A DNA stretch of 64,000 bases from Phytophthora vignae f. sp. vignae (GCA_016169955.1 JABJUM010000016.1:682001-746000), one strand, 5' to 3'; positions 31,480 to 42,351 are shown, counted from the first letter of the stretch. A program made the numbers and translations. The notes: generated from the sequence alone by a model not told the origin.

Positions 31480-32331
31480 ATGCTCGCGCTCTCCATCATC
31501 AACGTCGCTGCGACGATCTCGTCCGTGGCGCTATGCCTGTCTCCGTACCCAGACTTCCGACGGATCCACACTCAACAGAGCACGGGCGAGGTCCGCATCC
31601 TCCCCGTCGTGATGCTATGCTGCAACTGCGTTCTATGGGGGCTCTACGGCCTCGTCAGCGGCAGCTACTTCCCCGTCATGTCTATCAACGTCTTCGGGAC
31701 GCTCACGACGGTCTCTTTCGCCTCGGTCTTCTACCGCTGGTCGACTGATCGGGCCACGTTGAACAAGATGGCAGCCTTCACTAGTTCGGGGCTTCTGGCA
31801 GTGGTGGCGTTCACGATCCTCGCCCAGACGGGGGCCATACCAGTGTCAACCGATCAATTGGTGGAGATCCTCGGCTACTGCGCCGTTGCGATCAACATTT
31901 GTCTGTACGCGGCTCCTCTGCAGACGATGAAGCTCGTGATCCGAACCAAATCGTCTGCATCGCTACCGATCACAATGTGCGTCGTGAACCTCTTCAACGG
32001 AGCGCTCTGGTGTGTGTACGCAATCCTCAAGGGCGACATGTTCGTGCTGACCCCCAACTCGCTGGGCGTGGCGATGTGCATCGTCCAAGTGACGCTGGGT
32101 CTCAAGTATCGCCCCAAGACGCAAGAGATCGACGAGACTGAAGTGGTCGAAGTCGTTGTGGTTGAGGCGCAGAGGCCCAAGATGATCGAGGAATTCATCC
32201 AGCTAGAGGAACCGCTATCCCGCGCTAAGAGCGAAATGGTGATGGCTGCCACCACGTGCGCGGAGGCTGTGGCGATGGAGTTCGTGCGCTCCAAATCGTA
32301 CAGAGTAGTAGCAACGCCGCAGACAGCTTAG
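31480..32331 (+). CDS. SWEET sugar transporter
   Basis: 283 residues, intact and intronless. Two MtN3/saliva repeats joined by a linker helix give seven predicted transmembrane segments. Family motifs include LSPYPDFRRIHTQQSTGE after helix 1, NCVLWGLYG in helix 2, NICLYAAPLQTMKLVIRTK before helix 6 and NLFNGALWCVYA in helix 6. The cytosolic C-terminal tail (from about 215) is acidic and valine-rich. The ATG at 31480 gives the expected short N-terminus. As a SWEET it should move sugars passively; in a plant-associated oomycete uptake of host sugar is plausible but not shown. Confidence 0.93.
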   Translation: MLALSIINVAATISSVALCLSPYPDFRRIHTQQSTGEVRILPVVMLCCNCVLWGLYGLVSGSYFPVMSINVFGTLTTVSFASVFYRWSTDRATLNKMAAFTSSGLLAVVAFTILAQTGAIPVSTDQLVEILGYCAVAINICLYAAPLQTMKLVIRTKSSASLPITMCVVNLFNGALWCVYAILKGDMFVLTPNSLGVAMCIVQVTLGLKYRPKTQEIDETEVVEVVVVEAQRPKMIEEFIQLEEPLSRAKSEMVMAATTCAEAVAMEFVRSKSYRVVATPQTA

Positions 32332-32833
32332 ACTTGCATTGGGTTAAATACATTTAAAAAAATAACGGTTAGGCTGTGTTCAAATACGACACCTGCTAGG
32401 ACGGGCACATGGCTCACCTTTTCAGCAGGAGCTCTACGCTCTCACCTGAACTCCCAACAAGAAGCACTTTACTCCTACTCGTACGAAGACCTCGAAACTC
32501 CACGGACTGCAAGTGTAGAGGATGGAATCGATGGTCGCCACTGAAACTCGACTTCCGACTTCATTCATGATCAACTGACAGAAACGCCACGTTCTCCCTA
32601 GCGTTCGACTGGGAACCAGAAGCTGGCGATTCCAACGCTGTCAACGGATATGTAGACCTTATTTTTGCGCTCAAGTCGAGGAGTGCATTGGCTGCTGGTG
32701 TTTCAGGATCCTGGCTTCGGTGTCTGAGCCAAACGATCCTGCTCCATCGCCTTGGTTGTTGTTGATCGAGTGTGGCGTCATTCCCAGAATTGCTGGCTGC
32801 TCAACACCACATTTGCTGGTAACAGGCTGCAAG
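32332..32833. other. Spacer between two SWEET genes
   Basis: About 500 bp with no gene recognised. It is the probable promoter of the next SWEET. The frame is open upstream of the chosen start to a GTG at 32720, but that extension has no family similarity. Confidence 0.5.
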
Positions 32834-33625
32834 ATGGCAGCCGTCCTCGGAGCGCTCCGAGTGCTCACGACCGTCGCAGCTCTCATGGTGGGCATCTCGC
32901 CCCTGCCGGACTTCTACCGCATCCACAAGACGCACACGACGGGCGAGGTGTCCATCTTGCCGATCACGCTGCTCTTCTGCAACAGCTTCATGTGGGCCAT
33001 CTACGGCGCTTCCACTAACAACATCTTCCCCGTGCTGGTCTGCAACATGTACGGCATGGCGACCTCCGTCGTCTTCAGCTCCATCTACTACCGCTGGAGC
33101 GCCGACCGAGCGGCCATCCACAAGATCTGGGCCCGCGCGGCGTGCGTTCTCGCGGCGGGGACGTTGTACTTGATCCTCGGGAGTTGCGGGGCTACGGGCC
33201 AAACGTTCGACCAGGTGGCCTCCACCTTTGGTTTCATCGCTGTGGCGATCAATATCGGATTATACGCATCACCCCTTGCCAACATGAAGAAGGTCATCGA
33301 GACCAAGGACGCGTCCTCGCTGCCGATCACGATCAGCGCCGTCTTCCTCGGAAACGCTGCGCTCTGGGTGCTCTACAGCATCACGGTCGGGGATATGTTC
33401 GTGATGGTGCCCAACCTGCTCGGCATGCTCCTCTGCGCGGCTCAAGTGGCGCTCTACATCAAGTATCGGCCCAAGGGCGGCCAGGACGCGGACGAGTCGA
33501 CCAACTTCAACAAGAGCAAGCTGGCGGAAGGACCTCAGAGCTACTTGGACCACATCGCTCACTGGGTCAAGAACCCCTTGGGCTATGAACTGCTGAGCAC
33601 GCCAGTGGCCCCACTCCCGAGATAA
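32834..33625 (+). CDS. SWEET sugar transporter
   Basis: 263 residues from the ATG at 32834 (MAAVLGALRVLTTVAALM), intronless. Seven-helix SWEET layout: GISPLPDFYRIHKTHTTGE, FCNSFMWAIYGASTNN, NIGLYASPLANMKKVIETK and FLGNAALWVLYS. The C-terminal cytosolic tail is short. It is closest in pattern to the duplicated pseudogenes (STNNIFPVLVCNMYG against the damaged SIFPLVVVNAFG segment). Together with 31480 and the two pseudogenes it makes a four-copy SWEET cluster. Confidence 0.93.
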   Translation: MAAVLGALRVLTTVAALMVGISPLPDFYRIHKTHTTGEVSILPITLLFCNSFMWAIYGASTNNIFPVLVCNMYGMATSVVFSSIYYRWSADRAAIHKIWARAACVLAAGTLYLILGSCGATGQTFDQVASTFGFIAVAINIGLYASPLANMKKVIETKDASSLPITISAVFLGNAALWVLYSITVGDMFVMVPNLLGMLLCAAQVALYIKYRPKGGQDADESTNFNKSKLAEGPQSYLDHIAHWVKNPLGYELLSTPVAPLPR

Positions 33626-33979
33626 GCTAGTGACGGCAAGGCATCAATTGCTCTAATACCACCGAATTATTAGCCTACTCAACACTTGTGCGACCAAACT
33701 GTTCACACGCCGTCCGCTCACTTGCGTTCTGGCCGCCGAGCAGACTCAGCACCGTCAATCCTCGAGTGCCGGCATAGAGGATGATCTCAGGTCAGGGTTG
33801 GAAGCAGTGTCGCCCCTTTCAGCAGCAGCGGGTGCCAGCAGAAACGGAAGCAAGAAGACGCAAAGTGTCACGGATTCATAGTTTCCGGAGTTAACTAAGT
33901 AAATGAAAGTCCGACATGCAAAAGCATCAACAGCCTGCGCTTCGGCTGAAACGCGAACTACGGTAGAGCTGCAAGGGCC
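33626..33979. other. Convergent 3' spacer
   Basis: 354 bp between the SWEET stop and the mucin-like gene stop. No feature is recognised. Confidence 0.5.
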
Positions 33980-35428
33980 TTACTGCGACTGCTGCTGCTG
34001 TTGCTCCTGGATCTCGTCAGGGAGCGATGTCACGGGGCAAGGAGTCGTAGCAGCAGGCGTCGAGGTCGGAGCCGAGGTCGTGTCCGGCAGCGATGTCACG
34101 GGGCAAGGCGTGGTTGACGAAGGCGTAGTTGAGGCCTGCGACGCACCGGTATCCGGAAGCGATGTAATGGGGCACGGCGTGGTGGACGAAGGAGTCGAAG
34201 GAGCCGTGGTGGTGTCAGGAAGCGAAGTCACGGGGCAGGGCGTGGTGGACGCAGGCGTAGTCGTCGTGTCCGGAAGCGACGTAACAGGGCACGGCGTGGT
34301 GGACGAAGGAGTCGTCGTTGGAGCCGTCGTCGTATCCGGAAGCGAGGTCACGGGGCAAGGCGTCGTGGACGCAGGAGTCGAGGGCGCCGCCGTCGTGTCC
34401 GGAAGAGAAGTGATAGGGCACGGCGTGGTCGATGAAGGCGTTGACGGAGCCATAGTCGTGTCGGGAAGAGAAGTCACCGGGCAAGGCGTGGTGGTTGACG
34501 CCTGCGACGCACCGGTATCCGGAAGCGAGGTAATGGGGCAGGGCGTGGCCGCCGAGGCGTGCGAAGCACCAGTCTCCGTGTCAGGCAGCGACGTCACCGG
34601 GCAGGGAGTGGTGGCCGCGCCCGAAGCAGGAGCAGTAGTGTCCGGCAGCGAGGTAATGGGACACGGGGTCGACGCTGAGGCCTGAGAAGCACCAGTCTCC
34701 GTGTCGGGGAGCGACGTCACCGGGCAGGGAGTGGTGGCCGCGCCCGAAGCAGGAGCAGTGGTGTCCGGCAGCGAGGTAATGGGACACGGGGTCGACGCTG
34801 AGGCCTGAGAAGCACCAGTCTCCGTGTCGGGGAGCGACGTCACCGGGCAGGGAGTAGTGGCCGCGTCCGAAGCCGGAGCTGTCGTGTCCGGCAGCGAGGT
34901 AATAGGGCAGGGAGTAGTCGCCGAGGCCTGCGAAGCGCCCACGTCCGTGTCGGGGAGCGAAGTGACCGGGCACGGAGTCGTCGTATTGGTGTCCGGCAGG
35001 CTCGTCACGGGGCACGGCGTCGTCGCGTTCACGTCGGGCAAGCTCGTTACGGGGCACGGGGTCGTCGCGTTCGTGTCCGGCAGCGAGGTCACAGGGCACG
35101 GAGTCGCGGCGCTGCCGGCGCAGCCCACCGACGGGAAGACGCAGCCCCAGGTGTTGCCGTTCACGATGGTGCACTCGGCGTCCTCCTTGGCCGCGCACTG
35201 GACGCCGTCGAACGACGGCAGGTACGAGTGGCAGTCGGCCGTGGCCACGTCGCCCTTAAGTGGGCAGGCCGTGCCGGCGGGGGCGTCGCCGGCGCCGGAG
35301 CAAATGGCACCGCGCGAGGCCGCGATCGTGTAGGTGGCGTCCCGGCAGACCGACACGTCGGTGTCGGCCGAGACGGCCACGACGGCCAGCGCGGCTGCAA
35401 GGAGCGTCTTGGCGGCGATCACCTTCAT
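33980..35428 (-). CDS. Secreted Cys-rich mucin-like repeat protein
   Basis: 482 residues. The first 21 residues (MKVIAAKTLLAAALAVVAVSA) form a signal peptide. Residues about 22-105 make a domain with about nine cysteines (CRDATY, ICSGAG, DCHSYLPS, CVFPSVGC). From about 108 to the end there are 19 copies of a unit centred on PCP(V/I)TSLPD, separated by Thr/Ser/Pro/Ala linkers. Each copy holds one Cys. From copy 4 to 14 the V and I forms alternate, and part of the DNA shows a higher-order two-unit repeat of about 126 bp (34680-34850). The tail is a Gln run. Thr/Pro-rich repeats suggest a heavily O-glycosylated wall or spore-coat protein, as for oomycete mucin-like or cyst-germination proteins. 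I cannot name the family. Confidence 0.85.
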   Translation of the reverse strand: MKVIAAKTLLAAALAVVAVSADTDVSVCRDATYTIAASRGAICSGAGDAPAGTACPLKGDVATADCHSYLPSFDGVQCAAKEDAECTIVNGNTWGCVFPSVGCAGSAATPCPVTSLPDTNATTPCPVTSLPDVNATTPCPVTSLPDTNTTTPCPVTSLPDTDVGASQASATTPCPITSLPDTTAPASDAATTPCPVTSLPDTETGASQASASTPCPITSLPDTTAPASGAATTPCPVTSLPDTETGASQASASTPCPITSLPDTTAPASGAATTPCPVTSLPDTETGASHASAATPCPITSLPDTGASQASTTTPCPVTSLPDTTMAPSTPSSTTPCPITSLPDTTAAPSTPASTTPCPVTSLPDTTTAPTTTPSSTTPCPVTSLPDTTTTPASTTPCPVTSLPDTTTAPSTPSSTTPCPITSLPDTGASQASTTPSSTTPCPVTSLPDTTSAPTSTPAATTPCPVTSLPDEIQEQQQQQSQ

Positions 35429-37251
35429 GCTAATGGGTGGGTAGGTACAGGGGCCGAGTCGGAAGTTCCTGTGTGCTGAATTGGGAAGTGGCCATGGAGA
35501 GGCAAAGCGAAAGCACGAGCAGCTCCGCTATGATAACATAGTTGCAGTTGCGTGGGAACGAAGCAGGGCCGCTGCGGTTGTTCACTTGGGCTCTGTATGT
35601 GCCGATCGTCTGCTTGGACCGAATTCCTGTGACAGCCGGATTGAACCGAAAAGGGAGGGAATCGTGCGTAATAACTCGCAGCAACTTTTCACCGAGCAAC
35701 CCCTGGTGATCGGCCTCGGTGCGATCGGTCAGGAGTTCATGCAGGCGAGGGTGGCTTTGGTGCAGGAGGTGGCGGCTCTTTACTAAAGAATCTTTACATG
35801 ATTAGAGACGACCACGCTCGATCGCGGTAGGGATCTACACGGCACCGACAATTTGCAGCAGGGTCTTTGTGGTGAGATTCAAAATTGGCGAGGCTGATTG
35901 TCCTCGGTCGATGCTTGAAAAACGATTCAGTAAAAATGGAGTGAAGCTGGCTGGAGTGGTGCAAAGCCTTTGCCAAAGGTGTCGTCGAGGTAGAGGTGGC
36001 ATTGACAGGATTGTCAGCTATTCAGCATCTGCTGCATCTGCCTGCTCGCCTGTCGAGTTTGGCTTGCTGCGATTGCCAAGAATCATGGTAGCATGTACAC
36101 ATACTGATACATATTGTTGATTTCACAATGTTGATGTGGTTCCTCGCTGAGTTCACTTGCTGGCGACTAGATCGCTGTCGCTTAAACCGGGAGGGCGTTT
36201 CTCAAGTGAAACATGAAGTAACTAGATGTACTTGATCGCTGTTGTCTGAATCGCAATTGGGGTTCATCTTCATTTTCGTGGTGGATAGCAGCGATGATGA
36301 ACTATATGAAGCTTTGGCAACGTTTTACCGTAGGGAATACATAGTATACTAAGAAGCAATCTATGACTCAAGGTCAACACTTTTCGAAGCTTACGGAAGC
36401 CTTTCGTAGCATGGTTGAAGTCAGTGAAGCGGAGTTTGTGCCACTCGTGTGGCCATCACCAATACAGCGCACACGCTCGTAAGGGTGCTGTAGAGTCCTC
36501 CTTCATCCTCACCACGATCGCCAATATTGCCACCAAAAAGATAAATTCCACAAACCAGGGTCTATATAGATTAAGCAACTGCAGAAGTCCTATCACGGTG
36601 GCTCAATCGCCACAGTATCCTCGACATCGTCATTGTCTAGGCCATCAAAGCAATCAACACCGTCGGTCACAAGCGTGAGAGTGTCCGTGATGTGCGGCTG
36701 AGTGCTCAGGCGCTCCCCTCTCGCATCACGGACTCCGCGTTGTTCAAGCCGCCGGCTAAGACCCGCAGCATGAAGCGCAGTGGCACGAAGCATCCAGCTT
36801 CCGTGTAGAAAGCTGGCATCTACAGCTTTATCGCGGCCTGTGAGCGACCTAACGCACGTCGAGCCCACGGCGGGCAGTGAGTTGGGCGAAGGTTGCCTAA
36901 GGTGTCATGGGATAGTACCGCAAATGTTGCCTGTAACTCAGTCGACATTTTTTGAACGAAATAAAGCTGGTGGTGCCCTACAGGCTACTACGTAGCCCTC
37001 CCGGTACAATTTGTTGCCAATGTAGCAATCAAGCTTATCTATTATTGTGTATCGAGTGCCTTCGAGTTCGAGTCCGCTAAAATCTAGAATGTCTAGAATT
37101 TAGAATTTTCAAAAAAAAACAATCTGGACTAAATCTGAACGTCAAACGCGGTCTATCAACTTTTGTCAGAGCTTTCACTTTATCAAATCTTGACTCATAC
37201 TTAATCCCTGCCTTCCTGGTAGGCAAGCCGATTCCAGCCAATTCCATCACC
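35429..37251. other. Intergenic region
   Basis: 1.8 kb between two divergently transcribed genes. I see no recognisable gene, RNA or element. Short frames (for example 35869-36120, 36415-36678) lack motifs and codon bias. Confidence 0.5.
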
Positions 37252-38048
37252 ATGAGCGATGCCGCCGCCGTTGCCGCCGCCGCGCCGCCGTCCACGGAGA
37301 CGGCGGACGTGCCGCCCAACCACACGCTCTATTTAAACAACCTGAATGACAAGATCAAGGCCGACCGCATGAAGGCCACGCTCTACGCGAGCCTCTCGCA
37401 GCACGGCAAGATCCTGGAGATCGTCATGGGCCGCGCGCGGCGCCTGCGCGGCCAGGCCTGGGTCACGTTCGACGACATCCCGAGCGCCTCCAACGCGCTG
37501 CGCGCCGTGAACGGCTCCGTGCTGTTCGACAAGCCCGTGGTGATCCACTTCGCCAAGGAGAAGGCTGACGTCATCGCGCGCCGCGAGGGCTCCTTCGTCC
37601 CGCGCGAGAAGCGGAAGCGCGAGCCCAAGCCGGCGCAGCAGCAGGCCAAGAAGCAGGCGGGCGAGGGCGGCGCAGCAGGGTCCTCCGCCTCAGTGCCGCC
37701 GCCTCCTCCTCCGGCACAGAACGTTCCCAACAAGATCCTGTTCCTGGAGGCGCTGCCCGAGTCGTGCAACAAGGAGATGTTGAGCGTGCTGTTCAAGCAG
37801 TACCAGGGCTTCAAGGTGCGTTCTGATGGTTACATTGCAGTGCTGTGCTGCTGTGCCAGATCTTTGGTTGTTTAACGTGCGTTGCTTGTTCTTGTGGCTT
37901 GTAGGAGGTGCGGATGGTACCCGGCAAGAAGGGGCTGGCGTTCGTGGAGTTCGGCGACGAGGCGCAGGCTGCCATCGCGCTGCAAGGACTCTTCGGCTTC
38001 AAGCTCACGCCGACGGACGCGCTCAAGGTGTCGTTCGCCAAGAAGTAG
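37252..38048 (+). CDS. U1A/U2B''-type spliceosomal snRNP protein (two RRMs)
   Basis: Exons 37252-37815 and 37905-38048 with an 89-bp intron; 235 residues. The first RRM (about 25-102) has RNP2 LYLNNL and RNP1 RGQAWVTF. The second (about 160-235) has RNP2 LFLEAL and RNP1 KGLAFVEF. Between them is a Lys/Arg/Ala/Gln linker with a PPPPPPP run near 151-157. This architecture and the LNDKIK segment are those of the U1A/U2B''/SNF family, which binds stem-loops of U1 or U2 snRNA in the nucleus. The sequence alone does not decide between U1A and U2B''. Confidence 0.92.
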
Positions 38049-38316
38049 CTACTATAGGTTGGGTAGATCCGCGGACGGAACCGCAGCAAGGCAAGTCTCA
38101 TCGACGGCCAGCGACAAACGCACGGGGTCAGTTCAGTCGTCGCTTGGCTGCTCTAAGGGCTCAGTAGAGCAAGCCGTCAATGTCGATAGCGACTACGTAT
38201 GAATTCTCTCAATACAGTAAAGCAGGCCGCGAGCGTTGCGCGGTTCCGATCTTCCTCACGCTGGCGGGTCAGCGTTCCTTGAGCATTTTCGTGTGGCCGA
38301 ATGACTTGGTTCCGGT
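38049..38316. promoter_or_regulatory. Short intergenic region upstream of GlnRS
   Basis: 268 bp holding the snRNP gene's 3' end and the probable GlnRS promoter. No specific element is assigned. Confidence 0.35.
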
Positions 38317-38538
38317 ATGAAAATCCGTGCCAGAGACGCTCCTCGATATCCTCCATTCACCAATCCGCATCCGCTTCGCCGAAGAAGCCCCTCCTCCTTC
38401 CTCCTACCCCCCTCCATGGCGAGCCCCAGCACGACCCCCGCGACCGGCGGCCTGGAGGCGCGCGACATGGCGCTGGCCAAGAACTCGCCTGAGCAGCTGG
38501 CCGAGCACCAGCGCGTGACGCAGGGCAAGGTGCGCACG

Positions 38539-38571
<33 letters not shown>

Positions 38572-40434
38572 GTGGGCCACGCCAAGTCGATGAACATGAA
38601 CTTCTTCGAGGCCTTCGAGAAGCTGGGCGTGCCGCAGGACAAGCGCGAGACGTACTTCCGCTACGACGACACCAACCCGGAGGCCGAGAGCAACGAGTAC
38701 ATCGACGCCATCGCCAACAACGTGCACTGGCTGGGCTACACGCCCACCAAGGTCACGTACAGCAGCCAGTACTTCCAGGAGCTGTACGAGCTGGCGCTCA
38801 AGCTCATCCGCAAGGGCCGCGCCTACGTGTGCCACCAGAGCAAGCCCGAGATCGAGGCCTCGCGCGTCGTGCTGCAGCAGTTCCACGCCACGCCCGGCGC
38901 CAAGGACGAGAAGGACGTGCCCGAGGCCGGCAAGTCCCCCTTCCGCGCGCGCTCGGTGGCCGAGAACCTGGCCGAGTTCGAGAAGATGCGCCTCGGCCTG
39001 TACACCGAGGGCGCGGCCTGCCTGCGCATGAAGATGGATCTCGGCAGTCCCAACCCCAACATGTGGGACCACGTGGCCTACCGCATCAAGTTCGTGCCGC
39101 ACCCGCACATCGGCGACAAGTGGTGCATCTACCCCACGTACGACTACACGCACTGCATCGTGGACGCGCTGGAGCACATCGACTACTCCATCTGCACGCT
39201 CGAGTTCGAGACGCGCCGCGAGTCGTACTACTGGCTGCTGCATGAGCTGGACCTGTTCAAGCCCAATGTGTACGAGTTCGCGCGGCTCTCCATGACCTAC
39301 ACGGTGCTCAGCAAGCGCAAGCTGCTCAAGCTCGTGACGTCCAAGACCGTGCGCGGCTGGGACGACCCGCGCATGGGCACGCTCAACGGCCTGCGTCGTC
39401 GCGGCTTCACGCCCGAGATCATCAAGCAGTTCTGCAAGGAGATCGGCGTCACGCGCGTGCAGTCGACGATCCAGATCGAGCGCCTCTACTCGGTGGCTCG
39501 CAGCATCCTGGGCGACTCCTCCAAGCGCGTGATGGCCGTGCTGGACCCCGTGGAGGTGGTCATTGAGAACTTCGGCGAGGCGCCGGACAAGAGCGCGCTG
39601 TCGCTGCGCGTGCCGGACTACCCGCAGGACGTGGACCGCGACGGCGGCAAGGCCTACCACCAGGTGCAGCTCACGCAGAAACTCTTCCTGGACCGGAGCG
39701 ACGTGCGTGCGGAGGACTCGAAGGATTTCTACGGTGTGGCGCCCAACAAGCAGGTGCGTCTCAAGTACGCCTTCCCCTTCACGTGCACCAAGCTGGAGAC
39801 GGATGCCAGCGGCCGCGAGACCAAGGTCGTGGGCCAGATGGACTGGACCAACTCAGCCAAGCCCAAGGGCGTGCTCTCGTGGGTGCCGGCGAACAGCCCC
39901 AAGGTGGAGGTGCGCGTGTACTCGCACCTGTTCACCGTGCCGGAGCTGCCGAGCGACGTTAAGGACTGGGAGTCGTTCGTGGACTCCAAGAACTCGGAGC
40001 GCGTGTACGCCTCGGCGCTCGTGGACCCGGAGTCGTGCGCCAAGAACCTGGGCGAGATTGTGCAGTTCGAACGTATCGGCTACTTCGTGCCGGACCAGGA
40101 CTCGACCAAGAGCAAGAAGGTGCTCAACCAGATCGTGGCGCTGCGCGAGGGCGGCGGTGAGGCGGCCAGCGGCGCGGCCGCGTCGGGCGCCAACGCTAGC
40201 CGCAAGGACGCGCAGATGCAGCAGCTGGCGCTAAAGATGGAGAAGATGAAGCTGTCGCCCGCCGACATGTTCAAGAAGCAGCCGGAGCTCTACTCGCAGT
40301 TCGACGCGGAGGGTCTGCCGACGCACAACGCCGCCGGCGAGGAGCTGACCAAGAACCAGCGCAAGAAGCTCAAGAAGGAGCAGGACAAGCAGAAGAAGCT
40401 GCACGACGCCTACCTGGCCAAGGAGAAGGCTTAA
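38317..40434 (+). CDS. QARS: Glutaminyl-tRNA synthetase
   Basis: 705 residues from the ATG at 38317, or 672 from the ATG at 38416. It charges tRNA-Gln with glutamine. The class I catalytic core has HIGH as HVGH in RFPPEPNGYLHVGHAKS and KMSKS as VLSKRK. YDDTNPEAE, HWLGY and GWDDPRMGTLNGLRRRG are GlnRS-specific, and the anticodon-binding barrels follow (about 375-580). The usual eukaryotic N-terminal YqeY-like extension is absent. The extra 33 residues before MASPST are Arg/Pro/Ser-rich with little acid, so the two starts may give mitochondrial and cytosolic forms. The last 60 residues (SPADMFKKQPELYSQF ... NQRKKLKKEQDKQKKL) resemble the C-terminal tail of eukaryotic cysteinyl-tRNA synthetases. 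No intron is seen. Confidence 0.95.
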
Positions 40435-41057
40435 GCAATTCGGGTAGAGCGTCTAACAAACAAAACACGAGTGTCTTCGGCAAACAAAATATACTTCGAA
40501 GTACCTTATTGTCTGTCGTGAATCACGACTTGTGATGAACCTACACACCGTACAACTTGTTGCACCTCATGCCACTACCTAACTATTAGGGCGACACCAC
40601 AAGAGTTTTCCTCCGCTTCGATCGGAGTTCTCGACACATGTACATGTACTTCGAAGTACTGTATGATCATCACACAAGGCTTTTCAGAAGCATTGAGACC
40701 GGCGATTCGCCAGCGAAAGTAGCGGTCGGAGGGACAGTGACGTCAGGACCGCGACGACTGATATATCGGGCAATGCGTCGAGAAGGAATGGTCCGGCCGG
40801 GACTTAAAAGCCTTGATCTCCAGCGCTCTCTTCATGCTGCAGCTCGAAAAGAAGACGCTGCAGCTTGCGGGGACGGGTTTCGGGCGAGGCGACATCTTGA
40901 GCGCGAGTTTGACGCACATACGTTAACTTTATTAGTTAGGGCTCGCGTTGGGTGGAGAGGCTTGACTCGCTGGGCTACTGCGGCGGGCGTGGGGGGTTAT
41001 CGTATAATACATCTTGTCTCTTGGGCGTCCCCAGCCTGCGCTCGCTCCTTGTCCGCA
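40435..41057. other. Convergent spacer
   Basis: 623 bp between the GlnRS stop and the tail-anchored gene stop. A GC-rich stretch at about 40800-40920 looks slightly coding-like, but no frame is supported. Confidence 0.45.
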
Positions 41058-41534
41058 TCAACGCGAGCTGTCGGGCTTGGGCTGGAAGATGATGAGCAGG
41101 ATCAGCGCCATGGCCATGATCACGATGAGCCCCACGAGGAACTGGATGCACTGCTTGAAGCTGTCGGCCTCGTCGTCGGCCTCGCTCGCGTTCGCCGGTC
41201 GCCGCACGAGGTAGCCAAGCTCCACGTCCGACTCGGAACCGGCGTCAGACGCGGACGAGCTGTAGCAGCACAGCAGCGCCGGCGGACACGCGGACGTCCT
41301 CTTACCGGCACTCGTTCCTTGTCGACGGCGGCCAGGGTTCCTCGCCGGTGGCGGCCGCCGGGTCCACTCGGGGCTGCGGAACCACGGCAGGGGGTAAATC
41401 TCCTCCTCGGGCTTGGGCAGGAGCGGCGTGCGCTCGCTACGGGCCGTCGCCACCTTCGACCTGCTCACGCCCACCACCTCCACGCGCGACGAGCTCGCGG
41501 GCGGCTCCGCGCGATGCGCATCGGCGGCCACCAT
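41058..41534 (-). CDS. Predicted tail-anchored membrane protein
   Basis: 158 residues, no recognised family. The N-terminal two thirds are hydrophilic and Arg/Pro/Ser-rich, with an ERTPLLPKPEEE dileucine-like segment, a basic ARNPGRRRQ stretch and a Cys pair (LLCCYSS) that could be acylated. An acidic SDAGSESDVELGYLV segment precedes a single C-terminal hydrophobic helix, about residues 128-151 (FLVGLIVIMAMALILLIIF). The protein then ends within about 8 residues. This is the layout of SNARE-like or other tail-anchored proteins. It is divergent from bL34m with about 200 bp between starts, and it is the only clearly intact gene here ending in TGA. Confidence 0.6.
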   Translation of the reverse strand: MVAADAHRAEPPASSSRVEVVGVSRSKVATARSERTPLLPKPEEEIYPLPWFRSPEWTRRPPPARNPGRRRQGTSAGKRTSACPPALLCCYSSSASDAGSESDVELGYLVRRPANASEADDEADSFKQCIQFLVGLIVIMAMALILLIIFQPKPDSSR

Positions 41535-41738
41535 GGCCTCGTCGGTGAGAGAGGAACTGCGGGTACGCTTCAGCGGTCTCCGTCAATTATTTCGAATTTC
41601 GAGAAAGCGTCACAAAGCGAGGCAACATGTGTGGCACACAAGTGTACCATCGCCTGTACCAGTCGCCCCGCCAGCCTTTCATACACCCGGACGACAAACA
41701 AGCGGCCAGCAGCGACCCGACCGACCGACGGCATCAAG
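41535..41738. promoter_or_regulatory. Bidirectional promoter region
   Basis: 204 bp between the divergent starts of the tail-anchored protein and bL34m genes. No TATA box is obvious. Confidence 0.4.
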
Positions 41739-42351
41739 ATGGCGGCCATGCTCGTGAAGAACGCGCTGCAGCTGAGTCTGCGCGCGCGACCATCCGCGTC
41801 GGGCGTGCGCGCCCTGTCCAGCGTCTGCAGCGGTAGCTTCTCCTCGCCGTCCAGCGCGCTGCCGCACCCGGCCGTGCTGATGATGGCCACGCCCTCCGCC
41901 CACATGAGTGCGTCCTGCTGTCTCTCTCTCTCCTGCGTCTCCCGGTCTCTCTCTGATGGTGTAGCTGACTTGTTGCCTTGTTGCAGACGCGCTGGTGCAG
42001 AACCCGCTGGTATTCGAGACGGGCGTCACCCGCGTGCAGATCGACGACTTCCTGCCGCAGCTCAACCAGATCGGAGAGCTCGAGTGCCCCACGGAGAACC
42101 TCAACGGTGAGCCTTATGCTGCTGCTGCCTAGTGGACGTGATAGAATTTACAAGATACTTACACATTTATGTAAATTTATGCTGTTGTTGCTGCTCGTTC
42201 AGAGCCCCTGCAGGCCATCAAGCGCACGTACCAGCCCAGCGTCCTGCGTCGCAAGCGCAAGCACGGCTTCCGCACGCGTCGCGTGTCCATCTCGGGCCGC
42301 AAGGTGCTCAAGCGCCGCTACAACAAGGGCCGGTGGCGTATGTCGCTGTAA
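41739..42351 (+). CDS. Mitochondrial large-subunit ribosomal protein bL34m
   Basis: Exons 41739-41907, 41987-42106 and 42203-42351 (introns of 79 and 96 bp); 438 nt, 145 residues. The N-terminus is a mitochondrial presequence rich in Arg, Ser and Ala (MLVKNALQLSLRARPSAS). The last 45 residues are a typical L34 domain: KRTYQPS, KHGFRTRR, GRKVLKRR and KGRWR. bL34 is a small basic protein buried in rRNA of the large subunit. The added region between presequence and L34 domain is usual for eukaryotic forms. Confidence 0.93.

Noticed and set aside
33903..34685. 260-codon plus-strand repeat ORF (SGSDVTGQGVV units)
   Set aside because: Antisense of the mucin-like repeats; the minus strand has the signal peptide and Cys-rich domain.
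33980..35110. CRISPR-like array from regularly spaced repeats
   Set aside because: The repeats are in-frame coding units of a secreted protein, without unique spacers or cas genes.
38404..39660. 418-codon minus-strand ORF
   Set aside because: Antisense of the GC-rich GlnRS gene, which has all catalytic motifs on the plus strand.
40638..42110. 490-codon plus-strand ORF
   Set aside because: It runs antisense through the tail-anchored gene and through bL34m exons and an intron in other frames; low-complexity Arg text with no domain.
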